DNA of 64,000 nt, from assembly GCF_005155025.1 (NCBI RefSeq), contig NZ_CP039731.1:744001-808000 (forward strand). The letters are read 5' to 3'. The notes under the pieces were generated by a model, which was not told the DNA's origin, did not search any database, and saw only the letters and a list, made by a program, of their open reading frames with translations. Below are positions 33,586 through 42,553 of this stretch, one piece after another; positions within the stretch are counted from its first letter, which is position 1, and each line of letters begins with the position of its first letter. Both the position numbers and the translations under genes were made by a program. The stretch comes from Aquitalea aquatilis. Its GTDB lineage: Bacteria > Pseudomonadota > Gammaproteobacteria > Burkholderiales > Chromobacteriaceae.

Positions 33586-34803
33586 ATGTCAACAAGTTCG
33601 GGCGACCTTTTCTCGGCAGGCGAACAAGGCCTTGGTTACATTTATCAGCCTAGATTGGCACTCTTTCAACTCCTTCAGTTACCAGAAGATACATCTGTCC
33701 TGATTGAGAAAGATGATGACCTAGATTTCATTGACAATAACGGGGTCAAAACCCTGGGCTCACTTAAGCATAAGGCCGAGGGCGAGCGGGTTACTGACCT
33801 TTCAACCGACTTCTGGAAGTCGGTTCGAATTTGGTTGTCACGCTACAACCGTGATGGTTGTCGTGAGGCAAGCCTCCGCTTCTTCCTATTCACAACCGCC
33901 TCCGTTTCTGAGGCTTCATTTTTGCACCGCTTAGTCAATGGAATAACAGCTCATGAGGAAGAAAAAATGCTTTCTGAGCTGGCTCGTGATGCTTTAGCCA
34001 AAACTAAGTCGGAGCTCATTCAGTCGATTGGTGCTGAGTTCACAAAGTTGGATGAAAAGGAACAAGAGGACTTTCTTTCTCGCATAGTGATTTTTGATGG
34101 CAGTCCACGAATTCAGAACCTACCCCCTCTGATAAAGGACCTTATGCGCAGCATAAGGCGCGAACATCGCGATGCGGTCTTCGAACGCCTTGAAGGATGG
34201 TGGAACGAATCCATCATCAACCTACTGGTTGGCAAGCGCACAGAGGCGATGACTGGATTCGAAGTATCAGACAAGCTGGCTGCCTTCGCCGAGGAGTACC
34301 AAGCGGATAATCTTCCCATCAATTTCAGACGCTCAGAGCCTGCCGGCGGCGTGAGTGTTGATAGTGACTCGCGCCTATTCGTTCGACAGCTTCGAGAGAT
34401 TGGTGTCACATCAGACCGTCTCCGCAATGCAATTCTCGATTACTACCGTGCTTTTGAACAACGGTCTTTATGGGCTCGCGAAAACCTATTGGTCTCTGGC
34501 GAGCTTGAGGATTACGAAGAACGATTGGTTGATGAATGGTCACGCTACCGCGACGTTGTCTTTGAGGAACTCGATGAGAGTAGCGCCGAAGACGTCTTGG
34601 TAAAAGCAGGTCGGGCCTTGTACCGATGGGCGGACCTGGAGAGTGGCAATATCGCAGCACTACGCATCCGAGAAAGGGTGGCAGAACCATATGTCGTACG
34701 TGGAGGATTCCACATACTCGCCAACTTCGGCCCGCCACCAAAGGTCTATTGGCACCCTCGTTTTCTTGAGCGGCTAGAACATGCTTTGGGGGCCAAGAAA
34801 TGA
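33586..34803 (+). CDS. ABC-three-component (ABC-3C) system, effector/C-terminal-domain component
   Basis: 405-residue protein, first gene of a three-gene overlapping operon. The N-terminal 160 residues (GEQGLGYIYQPRLALFQLLQLPEDTSVLIEKDDDLDFI...KTLGSLKHKAEG) look like the nuclease-like start seen in ABC-3C and DUF4297-type effectors: an acidic strand, then a strand ending in a Lys-x-Lys. The rest is helical with many charged residues and ends in ILANFGPPPKVYWHPRFLERLEHAL, a pattern typical of ABC-3C components. It overlaps the middle component by ATGA. ABC-3C systems are predicted anti-phage systems in which an SMC-like ATPase controls the effector. Nuclease activity is inferred, not proven by motif. 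Confidence 0.7.
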   Translation: MSTSSGDLFSAGEQGLGYIYQPRLALFQLLQLPEDTSVLIEKDDDLDFIDNNGVKTLGSLKHKAEGERVTDLSTDFWKSVRIWLSRYNRDGCREASLRFFLFTTASVSEASFLHRLVNGITAHEEEKMLSELARDALAKTKSELIQSIGAEFTKLDEKEQEDFLSRIVIFDGSPRIQNLPPLIKDLMRSIRREHRDAVFERLEGWWNESIINLLVGKRTEAMTGFEVSDKLAAFAEEYQADNLPINFRRSEPAGGVSVDSDSRLFVRQLREIGVTSDRLRNAILDYYRAFEQRSLWARENLLVSGELEDYEERLVDEWSRYRDVVFEELDESSAEDVLVKAGRALYRWADLESGNIAALRIRERVAEPYVVRGGFHILANFGPPPKVYWHPRFLERLEHALGAKK

Positions 34804-35288
34804 AGGCTTGGAACCAACGACCATTTGAAGTCCGCAATCTGTTCAATCCAGCATTCTGCGGCTTGATTCTCTTTAAAGCGTTACGTGGTTATGAAGAACT
34901 AGACGATGAAGGTATGCCTTTCTCACTTGCGTTGTTGGTGCTCCCTCTGTGCTTGCATAAGGAGTCACGTGAAACGCTCGAAAAGGGCAACCGCGGCTAT
35001 CTCCTTCGAGTTATCGAAAAGAACCCCAAACTTCTGATTAACTTTGCATCACGAGCCGCCGACCTACTTCCCTTTACTCATGAAGCATTTGGCATGCTCA
35101 TGGAACGCGGCTGCATCTTGGTGACACCTGATGGGCGCCTACGAACTGTTCCTAACCTCGTACGTAAGTCCGACACCGGCACGGCAGAGTCTGTCTCTTG
35201 CCAACGGGTCGCACGCTTCGTTGGAAAGGAGTTTGCTCGTATCGATGACCGTGTCACGGTGTATACCACCTTCGGAGTTCGCCCATGA
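34800..35288 (+). CDS. ABC-3C system middle component
   Basis: 162-residue protein that starts within the stop of the first component and overlaps the ATPase gene by 4 bp. It reads EVRNLFNPAFCGLILFKALRGYEELDDEGMPFSLALLVLPLCLHKESRETLEKGNRGYLLRVIEKNPKLLINFASRAADLLPFTHEAFGMLMERGCI, which fits the 'middle component' families of ABC-3C systems: a small all-helical adaptor with an FNPAF start. Its role is thought to be linking ATPase and effector. The end (VTVYTTFGVRP) is also typical. Confidence 0.7.
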   Translation: MKAWNQRPFEVRNLFNPAFCGLILFKALRGYEELDDEGMPFSLALLVLPLCLHKESRETLEKGNRGYLLRVIEKNPKLLINFASRAADLLPFTHEAFGMLMERGCILVTPDGRLRTVPNLVRKSDTGTAESVSCQRVARFVGKEFARIDDRVTVYTTFGVRP

Positions 35289-37246
35289 AAATCAAGTCAA
35301 TCCACATTTACAGCAAGGACGGCCAACGCAGGGATGTCACATTTTTTACCGAAGGTTTGAATGTCATCACGGGCCGCTCATCGACAGGCAAATCGGCCAT
35401 CTCGGACATCCTCGAATACTGCATGGGGCGCTCTACCTTTAATGTTCCAGAGGGCGTTATCCGAGATAAGGTAGCTTGGTTCGCCGTTGTCTTCCAGTTC
35501 CCCCAAGAGCAGGTCCTTGTCGCAAAGCCCACCCCCCCGAATGGAGGAGAGAGCTGCAGCATGGCGATGTATCGCCGTGGGGTGGATATTGCCATTCCTC
35601 AGCTTGAGGATTTAGCAGCTAGCTCTGATGACGAGGCCGTCGAATCCCTGCTGTCTCGGCTTCTCGGTATTCCAGAAAATCTAACCGATGTTCCACAGAA
35701 CAACTCGCGTACCAGTTATGACGCAAATATCAAACATACCCACTTCTATCTCTTCCAGAAGCAAACACTGGTTGCAAACAAGGACCAGCTCTTCTACCGC
35801 CAGAATGAGAGTTTTTTGGCACAAAGCATCCGAGACACCCTGCCTATCCTGCTGGGCGTTTCATCCAGCGAGAGGTACGAATTAGAAGTTAAGCTGCGGG
35901 CTGCCCAGCGTGAGTTGAAGCTGTCCTCGAAACGCTTAGAGCAAGCTCAAGCGACCATTGACGTAGCACAGCAGCAGGCCATCAGCCTTTACTCGGAAGC
36001 CATGGCGGTAGGGGTTCTTTCTAGTCAACGCGAACAGGAAGGTCCAAGCGAAGTCATCGAAGCGCTGCGCTCCGCATTGACTTGGACGCCAACTTCGATT
36101 CCGGACAACGATAGTGGCCGTATTGGCCGCTTGGAGAAAGAAATACTAGACCTCCGCAAGGAGCGTCGTGAGGTTCAGTCGAGAATAGACGCTGCACGCC
36201 AGTTTGCACGAAAGGCGGGAGGCTTTGAGAGTGAGGCCGGCGAACAGAGGGACCGCCTTGCATCAATTAAGGCATTTCCCAAAAATCCCTCCACCGGTGA
36301 GTGGCAGTGGCCATTCTGCGAGCAGAACCTAGCGATGAATTCTCCCCTTGCAGAGGTTCTTCTGAAGGAGCTTAAGTCGCTCGACGAAGAGCTAGAGGTT
36401 GTCGTAGGGGAGCGTCCTAAACTTGATGCTTATCTAGTCGACCTTGAGAAGAAAGTTGCCGAAACTACCAATGGTATCAAGAACAAAGATGTGGAATTGT
36501 CTGCTGCCATCGCTGCGAACGAACTACTGTCCCAAATGGGCTCGAGGAATAACGCAGCTGCACGTGTCGTTGGACGAATTAGCTTGTTTTTGGAGAATCT
36601 TGTCTCTGACTCCGAGCTCAAGGCGCGCGAAATCGAGCACCAGCGGCTCAAAGCTAAGGTTGATGCACTTGAAGAGAAAATTGATGCTGACAACAGCCGA
36701 GAGCGCTTAACCTCCATTCTGAGTAGCATCTCGGCTCAAGTCGCTCGCTTCATTGCCGGCTTTGAAGCAGAGTTTAAAGGTGTACCCGCTCGGATAGACC
36801 TAGCACGCTTGACTGTCGTATTCGACCGGCCGGAGCGGGCCGTACCGATGGGGAGAACTGGAGGTGGTGAAAATCACTTGGCCTATCACTTATCAGCATT
36901 GCTAGCACTACATTGGTTTGCGGCAAAGAACAACCGGCCAATTCCCCGTTTTCTTATCATCGACCAGCCAACTCAGGTCTATTTCCCTTCGGAAAAGGTC
37001 TATAAGGCAGTCGATGGCTCAGTTGAAAAAACAGAGGAGGATGCTGACTTAACTGCAGTCAGGCGGCTCTTTGCTTTCCTTCTTAACTTCACTAAAGAAG
37101 AGGTTCCTGGTTTCCAGATTATTGTGACCGAGCACGCCAATTTGCGAGACCAATGGTTCCAAGATGCGCTAGTTGAAGAACCATGGAGTAAACCTCCTTC
37201 CCTAGTCCCTGAGGATTGGCCAAACCTGAGTGAGCCCAAGGGCTAA
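35285..37246 (+). CDS. ABC-3C system SMC-like ATPase (DUF3732)
   Basis: 653-residue SMC/Rad50-like ATPase. Walker A GRSSTGKSAI is near residue 36, followed by LEYCMGRSTFNVPEG, a DUF3732 hallmark. Two long coiled-coil stretches (about 195-300 and 360-490) flank a hinge region around residue 345 (SLDEEL area preceded by WPFCEQNL). The C-lobe has the altered signature GRTGGGENHLAYHLSALLALHWF and Walker B FLIIDQPTQVYFPSEKVY, where Gln follows Asp as in the family. It ends the ABC-3C operon. In this class the ATPase is the presumed sensor or switch of the defence system. An IS3-family element is inserted 37 bp after its stop. Confidence 0.85.
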   Translation: MKIKSIHIYSKDGQRRDVTFFTEGLNVITGRSSTGKSAISDILEYCMGRSTFNVPEGVIRDKVAWFAVVFQFPQEQVLVAKPTPPNGGESCSMAMYRRGVDIAIPQLEDLAASSDDEAVESLLSRLLGIPENLTDVPQNNSRTSYDANIKHTHFYLFQKQTLVANKDQLFYRQNESFLAQSIRDTLPILLGVSSSERYELEVKLRAAQRELKLSSKRLEQAQATIDVAQQQAISLYSEAMAVGVLSSQREQEGPSEVIEALRSALTWTPTSIPDNDSGRIGRLEKEILDLRKERREVQSRIDAARQFARKAGGFESEAGEQRDRLASIKAFPKNPSTGEWQWPFCEQNLAMNSPLAEVLLKELKSLDEELEVVVGERPKLDAYLVDLEKKVAETTNGIKNKDVELSAAIAANELLSQMGSRNNAAARVVGRISLFLENLVSDSELKAREIEHQRLKAKVDALEEKIDADNSRERLTSILSSISAQVARFIAGFEAEFKGVPARIDLARLTVVFDRPERAVPMGRTGGGENHLAYHLSALLALHWFAAKNNRPIPRFLIIDQPTQVYFPSEKVYKAVDGSVEKTEEDADLTAVRRLFAFLLNFTKEEVPGFQIIVTEHANLRDQWFQDALVEEPWSKPPSLVPEDWPNLSEPKG

Positions 37247-37346
37247 CGATATATTCGTTAGAACAAATGAGATGCTCGAATACTGAATCGTCCCTCCTTT
37301 CCTAGACACTTCGAGAGCCTCACACTAGGCCCCACAAGGAGGTGTC

Positions 37347-37625
37347 ATGAGCAAGCCGCGTTTCCCCGAAGAGTTCAAGATTGAAGCGGTCAAACAGGTA
37401 ACCGAGCGTGGTTACCCAGTGGCCGAAGTCGCCAGCCGCCTCGGCGTCTCTGCCCACAGCCTGTATCAATGGCTGAAACGCTATGACCCCAAGCGCGCCA
37501 CACCGGTCGAATCTGCAGACCAACAAGCCGAAATTCGACGCCTCAAGGCAGAGCTCAAACGGGTCACCGAGGAGCGCGACATCCTAAAAAAGGCCGCCGC
37601 ATACTTTGCCAAGGAGTCCGGGTAA
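37347..37625 (+). CDS. IS3-family OrfA
   Basis: 92-residue DNA-binding part of the transposase: HTH FPEEFKIEAVKQVTERGYPVAEVASRLGVSAHSLYQWLKR, then a leucine-zipper helix (AEIRRLKAELKRVTEERDILKKA). Near its end the heptamer A AAA AAG at 37586-37592 is the usual -1 slippery site, giving the OrfAB fusion transposase. Confidence 0.93.
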   Translation: MSKPRFPEEFKIEAVKQVTERGYPVAEVASRLGVSAHSLYQWLKRYDPKRATPVESADQQAEIRRLKAELKRVTEERDILKKAAAYFAKESG

Positions 37626-38497
37626 GGTATGCCTTCATCCGGGCCCACGCGCAGCAATTTCCAGTTCGACGACTGTGCTGGGTCATGGCAGTGCACCCCA
37701 GTGGCTACTACGCCTGGAGAGCATCCCCGCATTCACCGCGAGCGCGTGAAGACCAGCGCTTGCTGGGGCACATCAAGCAGGCTTGGCTCGAAAGTGGCGG
37801 TGTCTATGGTTATCGCAAGGTGCATGACGACCTGCAGGCTCAGGGAGAGCGCTGTGGCAAACATCGTGTGGCACGACTGATGAAGCAGGAGGGCTTACGT
37901 TCGCAGACGGGTTACCACCGGCGTCCTGGGCATTACAGTGGCCGCCCGGCAGTGGTGGCACCGAATCACTTGCAACGCCAGTTCACTGTGAATGAGCCGA
38001 ATAAAGCCTGGGTGACCGACATCACTTATATCCGCACGCATGAGGGGTGGTTGTACCTGGCGGTGGTGCTGGACCTGTTCTCGCGGCAGGTGATTGGCTG
38101 GTCGATGCAGTCACGTATCGATAGAGAGCTGGTGCTGAATGCCTTATTGATGGCGGTATGGCGGCGTCAGCCCAAGCAGGAGGTACTGGTGCATTCCGAC
38201 CAGGGAAGTCAGTTCAGTAGCTACGACTGGCAAGATTTTTTGAAGGCACATCGCTTGGTACCCAGCATGAGTCGGCGCGGGAACTGCCACGACAATGCTG
38301 TGGCTGAGAGTTTCTTCCAGTTGTTGAAGCGGGAGCGTATCAAGCGAAAAACCTATCACGACCGGGAGGAAGCTCGTCGTGACATCTTCGATTACATCGA
38401 GATGTTCTACAACCCGAAACGCCGGCATGGTTCCGCAAACGGGCTATCGCCGGTAGAGTTTGAGAAGCAATATTTCCAACGGCTCAAGAGTGTCTAG
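37586..38497 (+). CDS. IS3-family OrfB (DDE integrase part, made by -1 frameshift)
   Basis: The -1 frame after the slippery site is open from about 37592; an internal ATG at 37685 gives 270 residues. HTH_21 region (YGYRKVHDDL, HRVARLMKQEGL) precedes the rve core. Catalytic residues: Asp in WVTDITYIRTHEGWLYLAVVLD, Asp in VHSDQGSQFSS, Glu in DNAVAESFFQLLK, with the downstream Lys/Arg helix. All intact, so the element could be active. Confidence 0.93.
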   Translation, partial: KKGRRILCQGVRVRYAFIRAHAQQFPVRRLCWVMAVHPSGYYAWRASPHSPRAREDQRLLGHIKQAWLESGGVYGYRKVHDDLQAQGERCGKHRVARLMKQEGLRSQTGYHRRPGHYSGRPAVVAPNHLQRQFTVNEPNKAWVTDITYIRTHEGWLYLAVVLDLFSRQVIGWSMQSRIDRELVLNALLMAVWRRQPKQEVLVHSDQGSQFSSYDWQDFLKAHRLVPSMSRRGNCHDNAVAESFFQLLKRERIKRKTYHDREEARRDIFDYIEMFYNPKRRHGSANGLSPVEFEKQYFQRLKSV

Positions 38498-38963
38498 AGA
38501 AGCCGGGGCGATTCAGATGCAGCACGCTCGGATTTCCCTTGGACAGCCGCTCAACCTCAGCTACGTAACCAAAACGTTTATGCAATGCCAGGGCAATGGC
38601 GCATGAACGGGAAAATCCACCTTCGCAATGCACAACTAATGAATGAACGTCACCTGGCAAGCCATTCACGAAGTCGAGGGTTTGGGCGGCTTGAGCAGGC
38701 GTGAACGCATCTTGCATTTTTTGCTGGGCCTTCTTGGAGGGCGAGGAATTCAGGAAGTCCACATCCGCGAAGCTCAGGCGGAGCAAGTACGCGAAGCCGT
38801 CAACCGCGGCAATCGGTCGCTCTGGCGCAGTGATGGAAATCATGGCTACCGCTGGCGGTCGGGGCAATTTTTCCGCTTCAGGGCGAGATAACGCAAATAC
38901 CTGACGCCTCCCATCCTTCGGTGGATGGTACAGCTTATCGACTACCTCTTTGAGACGTCTCAC
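38484..38963 (-). CDS. Dual-specificity-type phosphatase, 3' end replaced by the IS
   Basis: 159-residue reading frame from GTG 38963 (GGGGA upstream). The signature VVHCEGGFSRSCAIAL is the HCx5R loop of Cys-based phosphatases; the general-acid Asp could be in SFADVD (about residue 68). The last ten residues (from NRPGF) are translated from the right end of the IS (38484-38515), so the native C-terminus after GNPSVLHL is lost. The catalytic core is complete, so activity may remain. Phosphatases of this kind accompany mobile islands but no partner kinase is adjacent; the kinase triad at 42.5-45.9 kb is on the same strand. Confidence 0.65.
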   Translation of the reverse strand: MRRLKEVVDKLYHPPKDGRRQVFALSRPEAEKLPRPPAVAMISITAPERPIAAVDGFAYLLRLSFADVDFLNSSPSKKAQQKMQDAFTPAQAAQTLDFVNGLPGDVHSLVVHCEGGFSRSCAIALALHKRFGYVAEVERLSKGNPSVLHLNRPGFSRHS

Positions 38964-39296
38964 AGTCCATTCCCCATTGCATATTTACGTACGCTCAAAA
39001 GTACATGTCGTCTGACCGAATCATAGCGTGCTCTGGGAGGGGGATGGAGGAGATAACCGCTAGAGGTGGGGCCTGGGTTCTTTGAAACCGTTCAGCACCT
39101 TGAGAATCATCGCTTACTATTGTGGCTACTGCTACGCAGTGGCAATGTGAGCAGACATCTCCGTAGAACAGAGAAAGCTAAAATACTGACTCAGTTGCCA
39201 GCAGCAGCCCAAGGGACTGGGTCGGTCTCGCTACCACGCTAGGGAAGGTCTGAACAAATCCACCCGCCTTCCCTAAGCAAAAGCCCCAAAACAACG
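38964..39296. other. 333-bp stretch without a gene
   Basis: Divergent region between the phosphatase and the next plus-strand gene. No clear hairpin terminator or operator is seen; it presumably holds both promoters. Confidence 0.4.
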
Positions 39297-40070
39297 ATGA
39301 CAACAAATCCTAATCGGTTAGATTGTGAGACACGTGAGAGCACAATTGCGTCCCTTTGCCATGCATTTCAGTGTTCCGCAGAATCGTTTCTGCCGTTTGT
39401 GCAGGACCCTGTACATGGTCAGGATTACGATGAGCACTGGCGAGACTTGCCTGAATTTCAGCAATACCTCTTCGAAAGAGTCGCCTTACACTTTGGCAAC
39501 CCACAGTTGCCTTCAGAGGTCTGCTGGTTCCATGGGACACGAGTCCCACACGGAACCACATTCCGGGACGGCATTTTTCCCTTGGGGCAGCGGCTTGACT
39601 CCTTAAAAGAAGCCATCCTGGCCACACTGGACAACGACCAACATCAAGAACAAGTTCGTCAGGCTTTTGCCCGCAAAGGCGGTTGTGCCCACCATTTTCG
39701 CGAAAAGATAACAAATTCCATGCACTGGGGACCCTATGCCATTCTGATACGAGAGTTGGCCTTCCATGCAGAATCCTGTTCCCAACATGATTATCTGGCT
39801 ATGCCGGAAATCATTGAAGACCTCTGTGAAGAGATACGTAACGCTTGTAAGTTGGATTTGTTGCCCATCTTCCAGGAACGTTGGCAACCCGCTCTTGTGA
39901 AATTCGTCGCAGTAGCTGATTCGCTGGTGGAAACCTATCTGGGGGTGGCTCTCTGTTATTTGAGGTCAGCCCTATTGGAAGGGGCTCCTGACAGTAATTC
40001 AGTTATGTGCTTTGATGGGGCAAATGTCCCGGTCTCTCCAGAACAAATCATCAGGGTGGACTTTGTCTAG
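39297..40070 (+). CDS. Unknown protein with possible ADP-ribosyltransferase-like motif
   Basis: 257 residues, no signal peptide, not a family I can name. The stretch CWFHGTRVPHGTTFRDGIFPLGQRLDSL (about residues 76-103) has the 'hHGTxx...f..GI.Pl' form found at the NAD-binding His of some PARP-like or RNA-2'-phosphotransferase-like ADP-ribosyltransferases. The C-terminus VPVSPEQIIRVDFV resembles the final strand of that fold. The middle is helical. If the fold is right, it would be a toxin-like effector in a defence island; no antitoxin gene is next to it except possibly the convergent HEPN gene. This is a weak inference. Confidence 0.5.
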   Translation: MTTNPNRLDCETRESTIASLCHAFQCSAESFLPFVQDPVHGQDYDEHWRDLPEFQQYLFERVALHFGNPQLPSEVCWFHGTRVPHGTTFRDGIFPLGQRLDSLKEAILATLDNDQHQEQVRQAFARKGGCAHHFREKITNSMHWGPYAILIRELAFHAESCSQHDYLAMPEIIEDLCEEIRNACKLDLLPIFQERWQPALVKFVAVADSLVETYLGVALCYLRSALLEGAPDSNSVMCFDGANVPVSPEQIIRVDFV

Positions 40071-40244
40071 CACATTACAAGTTTGGCTAAGCTAAAGCGG
40101 CCCAGGACAGGAGCTTTGGGACAGGGCTAGGGTTGAAATTTAATAGTCATACCCGGACTCCCAGCCCTCGTGCTCGGCGTTAGCGTTACTCATGCACCAC
40201 GATAGTGAGTGCCGGCCATGGCAAGGGGAGCGTAGTGTGACTAC

Positions 40245-40898
40245 TCAGATGAGCATGTGCTTATCGTACTCATTGATTACTATTTCATAGGCTATAAGAA
40301 ATTTATTGAAGTTGCGGCTACCTAATGCGGAGCCGTGTGGATAATCTATGAGAAGGCGACCAACACTGAGGCCCTTTCTCGAACCGACGGGCACGCCGAG
40401 TTGGGCAAGAATTTTGTTGTAGTCTGAAACAGCTTTTGGTCCTCCATGGGCGATTCTGTTTCTAACCTTGTGCGCATGTGCCAGAGAGTCATAAGTAGGC
40501 TTGCCAATCAATTTCTCGAACCGACCAAAAAATCCGTTCTTCCCAAAAAGATTCTGCGCCCTGTTCTGGAGCACATTTGGTGATGCCCAGCCCATAACAC
40601 CTGCCAATCCTTTGTCGGAGGAGCCCATGATGTTAACTGCTCGCTTTGGCTCAACCGAGAATTTCTTCCTAATTTCGATTTTGAAAGCCTCGCAGCAAAA
40701 ACTCTCAAATTGCGCGGCAACCTCAAAGAAAATAAATGTGGCCGCATCCCTTCTATCAGGATTCATGAGGGGAGAATAAGCACCTCCATTCAGACTCCCG
40801 CCATTGAGGACGATGCGTGAATACAAATCATTTGCACGCCTAATTGACGCCTTGGCATCTTGTACGAGACGGTCCTTGATTTCTTTTTTGAGTGCCAT
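40245..40898 (-). CDS. HEPN-domain protein (RiboL-PSP-HEPN-like)
   Basis: 217-residue helical protein. The HEPN RNase motif Rx4-6H is visible as HKVRNRIAHGGPKAV (about residues 143-157), with Arg-Asn and His in the right spacing. The first half (RRDAATFIFFEVAAQFESFCCEAFKIEIRKKF) matches the RiboL-PSP-HEPN lead-in. HEPN proteins of this kind cut RNA and are common as effectors in abortive infection. It is convergent with the ART-like candidate and lies in the defence cargo. No MNT-type antitoxin is adjacent. Confidence 0.75.
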   Translation of the reverse strand: MALKKEIKDRLVQDAKASIRRANDLYSRIVLNGGSLNGGAYSPLMNPDRRDAATFIFFEVAAQFESFCCEAFKIEIRKKFSVEPKRAVNIMGSSDKGLAGVMGWASPNVLQNRAQNLFGKNGFFGRFEKLIGKPTYDSLAHAHKVRNRIAHGGPKAVSDYNKILAQLGVPVGSRKGLSVGRLLIDYPHGSALGSRNFNKFLIAYEIVINEYDKHMLI

Positions 40899-41359
40899 GT
40901 ACTTAGCTACCTAGTGCCTAAAGATTTCCATACCAACCCTAGGCCAGTCACTTAGAGCTAGTTGCGGTTAAAAACCTGACCAAAGCATACTGGAGTCAAC
41001 ATTACTATTCATTGGACAGCACTGAGATGATATTCTTTGACCGGGAAAAAGTATCTTCTTGGAACCTTTCTTGGGGGTAGCGCATCATGAATAATCTGGC
41101 GATATCCCCACGTAACAGTTAAGGGACTCGTCACTTATCAACTCGAGACTGACAGCTTTTTTTATTGAAGTGGCCGAGTTACTGCTCTTGGCCGGATGGG
41201 CAGACTATTTAACGGCAGAAAGAACAAAAATAGCCCGCCGCGCCCATGAACCATTTATCAGTCACCTGCCAGTGCGCACTCCCTCTTCAAGGCTTGAACA
41301 GTCTAACCATTGAGTAGAATTCCCACATGAGCCGGGGCTGCTAAAACTACCATGCAGTG
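40899..41359. other. 461-bp stretch without a gene
   Basis: No RBS-led frame of a recognisable protein. It contains a T7 run after a GACAGC at 41150-41164 and the upstream region of the HEPN gene. It may hold a decayed gene; I see nothing definite. Confidence 0.4.
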
Positions 41360-42256
41360 TTAGCTTAGACCGTAGTATTTACTCAATGCATTTGCCAGAA
41401 ATCCCCCTGCGGTTGCAATACTAATATCCCAACCACCGGTAGCAGCCTTACCCACCATTTTCCCTATCCAAGCACTAACCTTTGGTCCGAACTGCGTAGT
41501 AGATTGCGGAATTGGGTCATGATTCAGGGCACGCCCCAATTCTTTAACATCTTCTTCACCCACCCCGTTTTCGGTCAAATGGCGCTCCAGCGAAGAAAAA
41601 TCCGCAGCTACTATTTTCTGCGAATTAGTTTGAGTGACTGATGAGCCACCATCGATGTTACCTAATACGCCTTGAAAATTCTGAATGTTGATGTTATGCA
41701 TAGCTGCCTGCTTTTCTCTTTCAGAAAATAAAATCCCTTCACCTAGAATGCCATCTGCCTCAAGTGCAAGTGCCCAGTCTAAAATGGTTGTCCTTACTGC
41801 ACTTAAAATAGCCGCCACCCTATTCACTCCTACGCTTCGAGTGGGGCGAAACTGAACGTAGTCACGTTGCATAGACATTAACAACTGCTCTTGCTCACGG
41901 GTGAAATCATAAACAACCGTTCCAGTGTTTTCATTATCCAGCAGTTGCTCTAGGGAGTGCACCGATTCAGATACTCTGATTTCAGAAAGCAAGTCATGCA
42001 TCTGATGTGGAACTTGAAGTGGAATTAGCCCGCGCATAGGATTATATGCTTTGAGTTCCCCATGAATAATACGATAGTCAGGAATGTGCTCACGAAATTC
42101 ACCCGTGTATCCGTTTAGCTCTGCTAAAACCCACTGTCGAAATTCAGCGAGTCCTAGCTTGGTTGCGACCATTAGAGCCTTGCGGAGCACATCACCAATG
42201 TCATTGGTACCGCTAGATGCAAGTTCCTGAAGTTCAATAACAACCGATTTTGTCAT
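41360..42256 (-). CDS. AbiTii-domain protein
   Basis: 298 residues from ATG 42256 (MTKSVVIELQ). The N-terminal 190 residues follow the AbiTii family: VIELQELASSGTNDIGDVLRKALMVATKLGLAEFRQWVLAELNGYTG, then IPDYRIIHGELKAYNPMRGLIPLQ. The middle has NIQNFQGVLGNI, then a helical section and a C-terminal glycine-rich helical end (ATGGWDISIATAGGFLANAL) that could insert in a membrane. AbiTii proteins are abortive-infection-linked. The gene stands alone in the minus strand after the kinase. Domain call is good; mechanism is unknown. Confidence 0.75.
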   Translation of the reverse strand: MTKSVVIELQELASSGTNDIGDVLRKALMVATKLGLAEFRQWVLAELNGYTGEFREHIPDYRIIHGELKAYNPMRGLIPLQVPHQMHDLLSEIRVSESVHSLEQLLDNENTGTVVYDFTREQEQLLMSMQRDYVQFRPTRSVGVNRVAAILSAVRTTILDWALALEADGILGEGILFSEREKQAAMHNINIQNFQGVLGNIDGGSSVTQTNSQKIVAADFSSLERHLTENGVGEEDVKELGRALNHDPIPQSTTQFGPKVSAWIGKMVGKAATGGWDISIATAGGFLANALSKYYGLS

Positions 42257-42553
42257 AGCAGGTCTCCAGGGGAGCAATATCACACCCCTCCATTACACCT
42301 TTTTCAAATAATTTTAATTAAATGGCATTTTACAACAACAAGCACATCCAAGCTGCATGACTCTTCGTAATCAACCTTTACCCATCGACCCCGCAATGCT
42401 TTGTCGACTTGGCTCAGTACGATTTCAAATGGCTTGCATTCTGTGTCTCAGTCGCTTTCTCTCAGATGTCTTTGTAATTCATACTTGCCTTTCGTTTCCT
42501 AAAATTTATTTAGCGGCAAGATTGGCAAGTTTTAGCAGTGAAATGATAAGAAT

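Larger units (their letters stand above)
37284..38515 (+). mobile_element. IS3-family insertion sequence
   Basis: 1232 bp with inverted ends TGAATCGTCCCTCCTTTCC (left) and TGAATCGCCCCGGCTTCTC (right, minus strand), both continuing to TAGACACT. Contains orfA and orfB joined by a -1 frameshift site. Flanking bases do not show a duplication (ATAC left, GATG right), so the flanks were probably rearranged after insertion. The right end interrupts the 3' end of a phosphatase gene. Confidence 0.93.

Noticed and set aside
37280-38519. Target duplication of the IS3-family element
   Set aside because: Left flank ATAC and right flank GATG do not match; GATGC occurs on both sides but is not adjacent to both ends.
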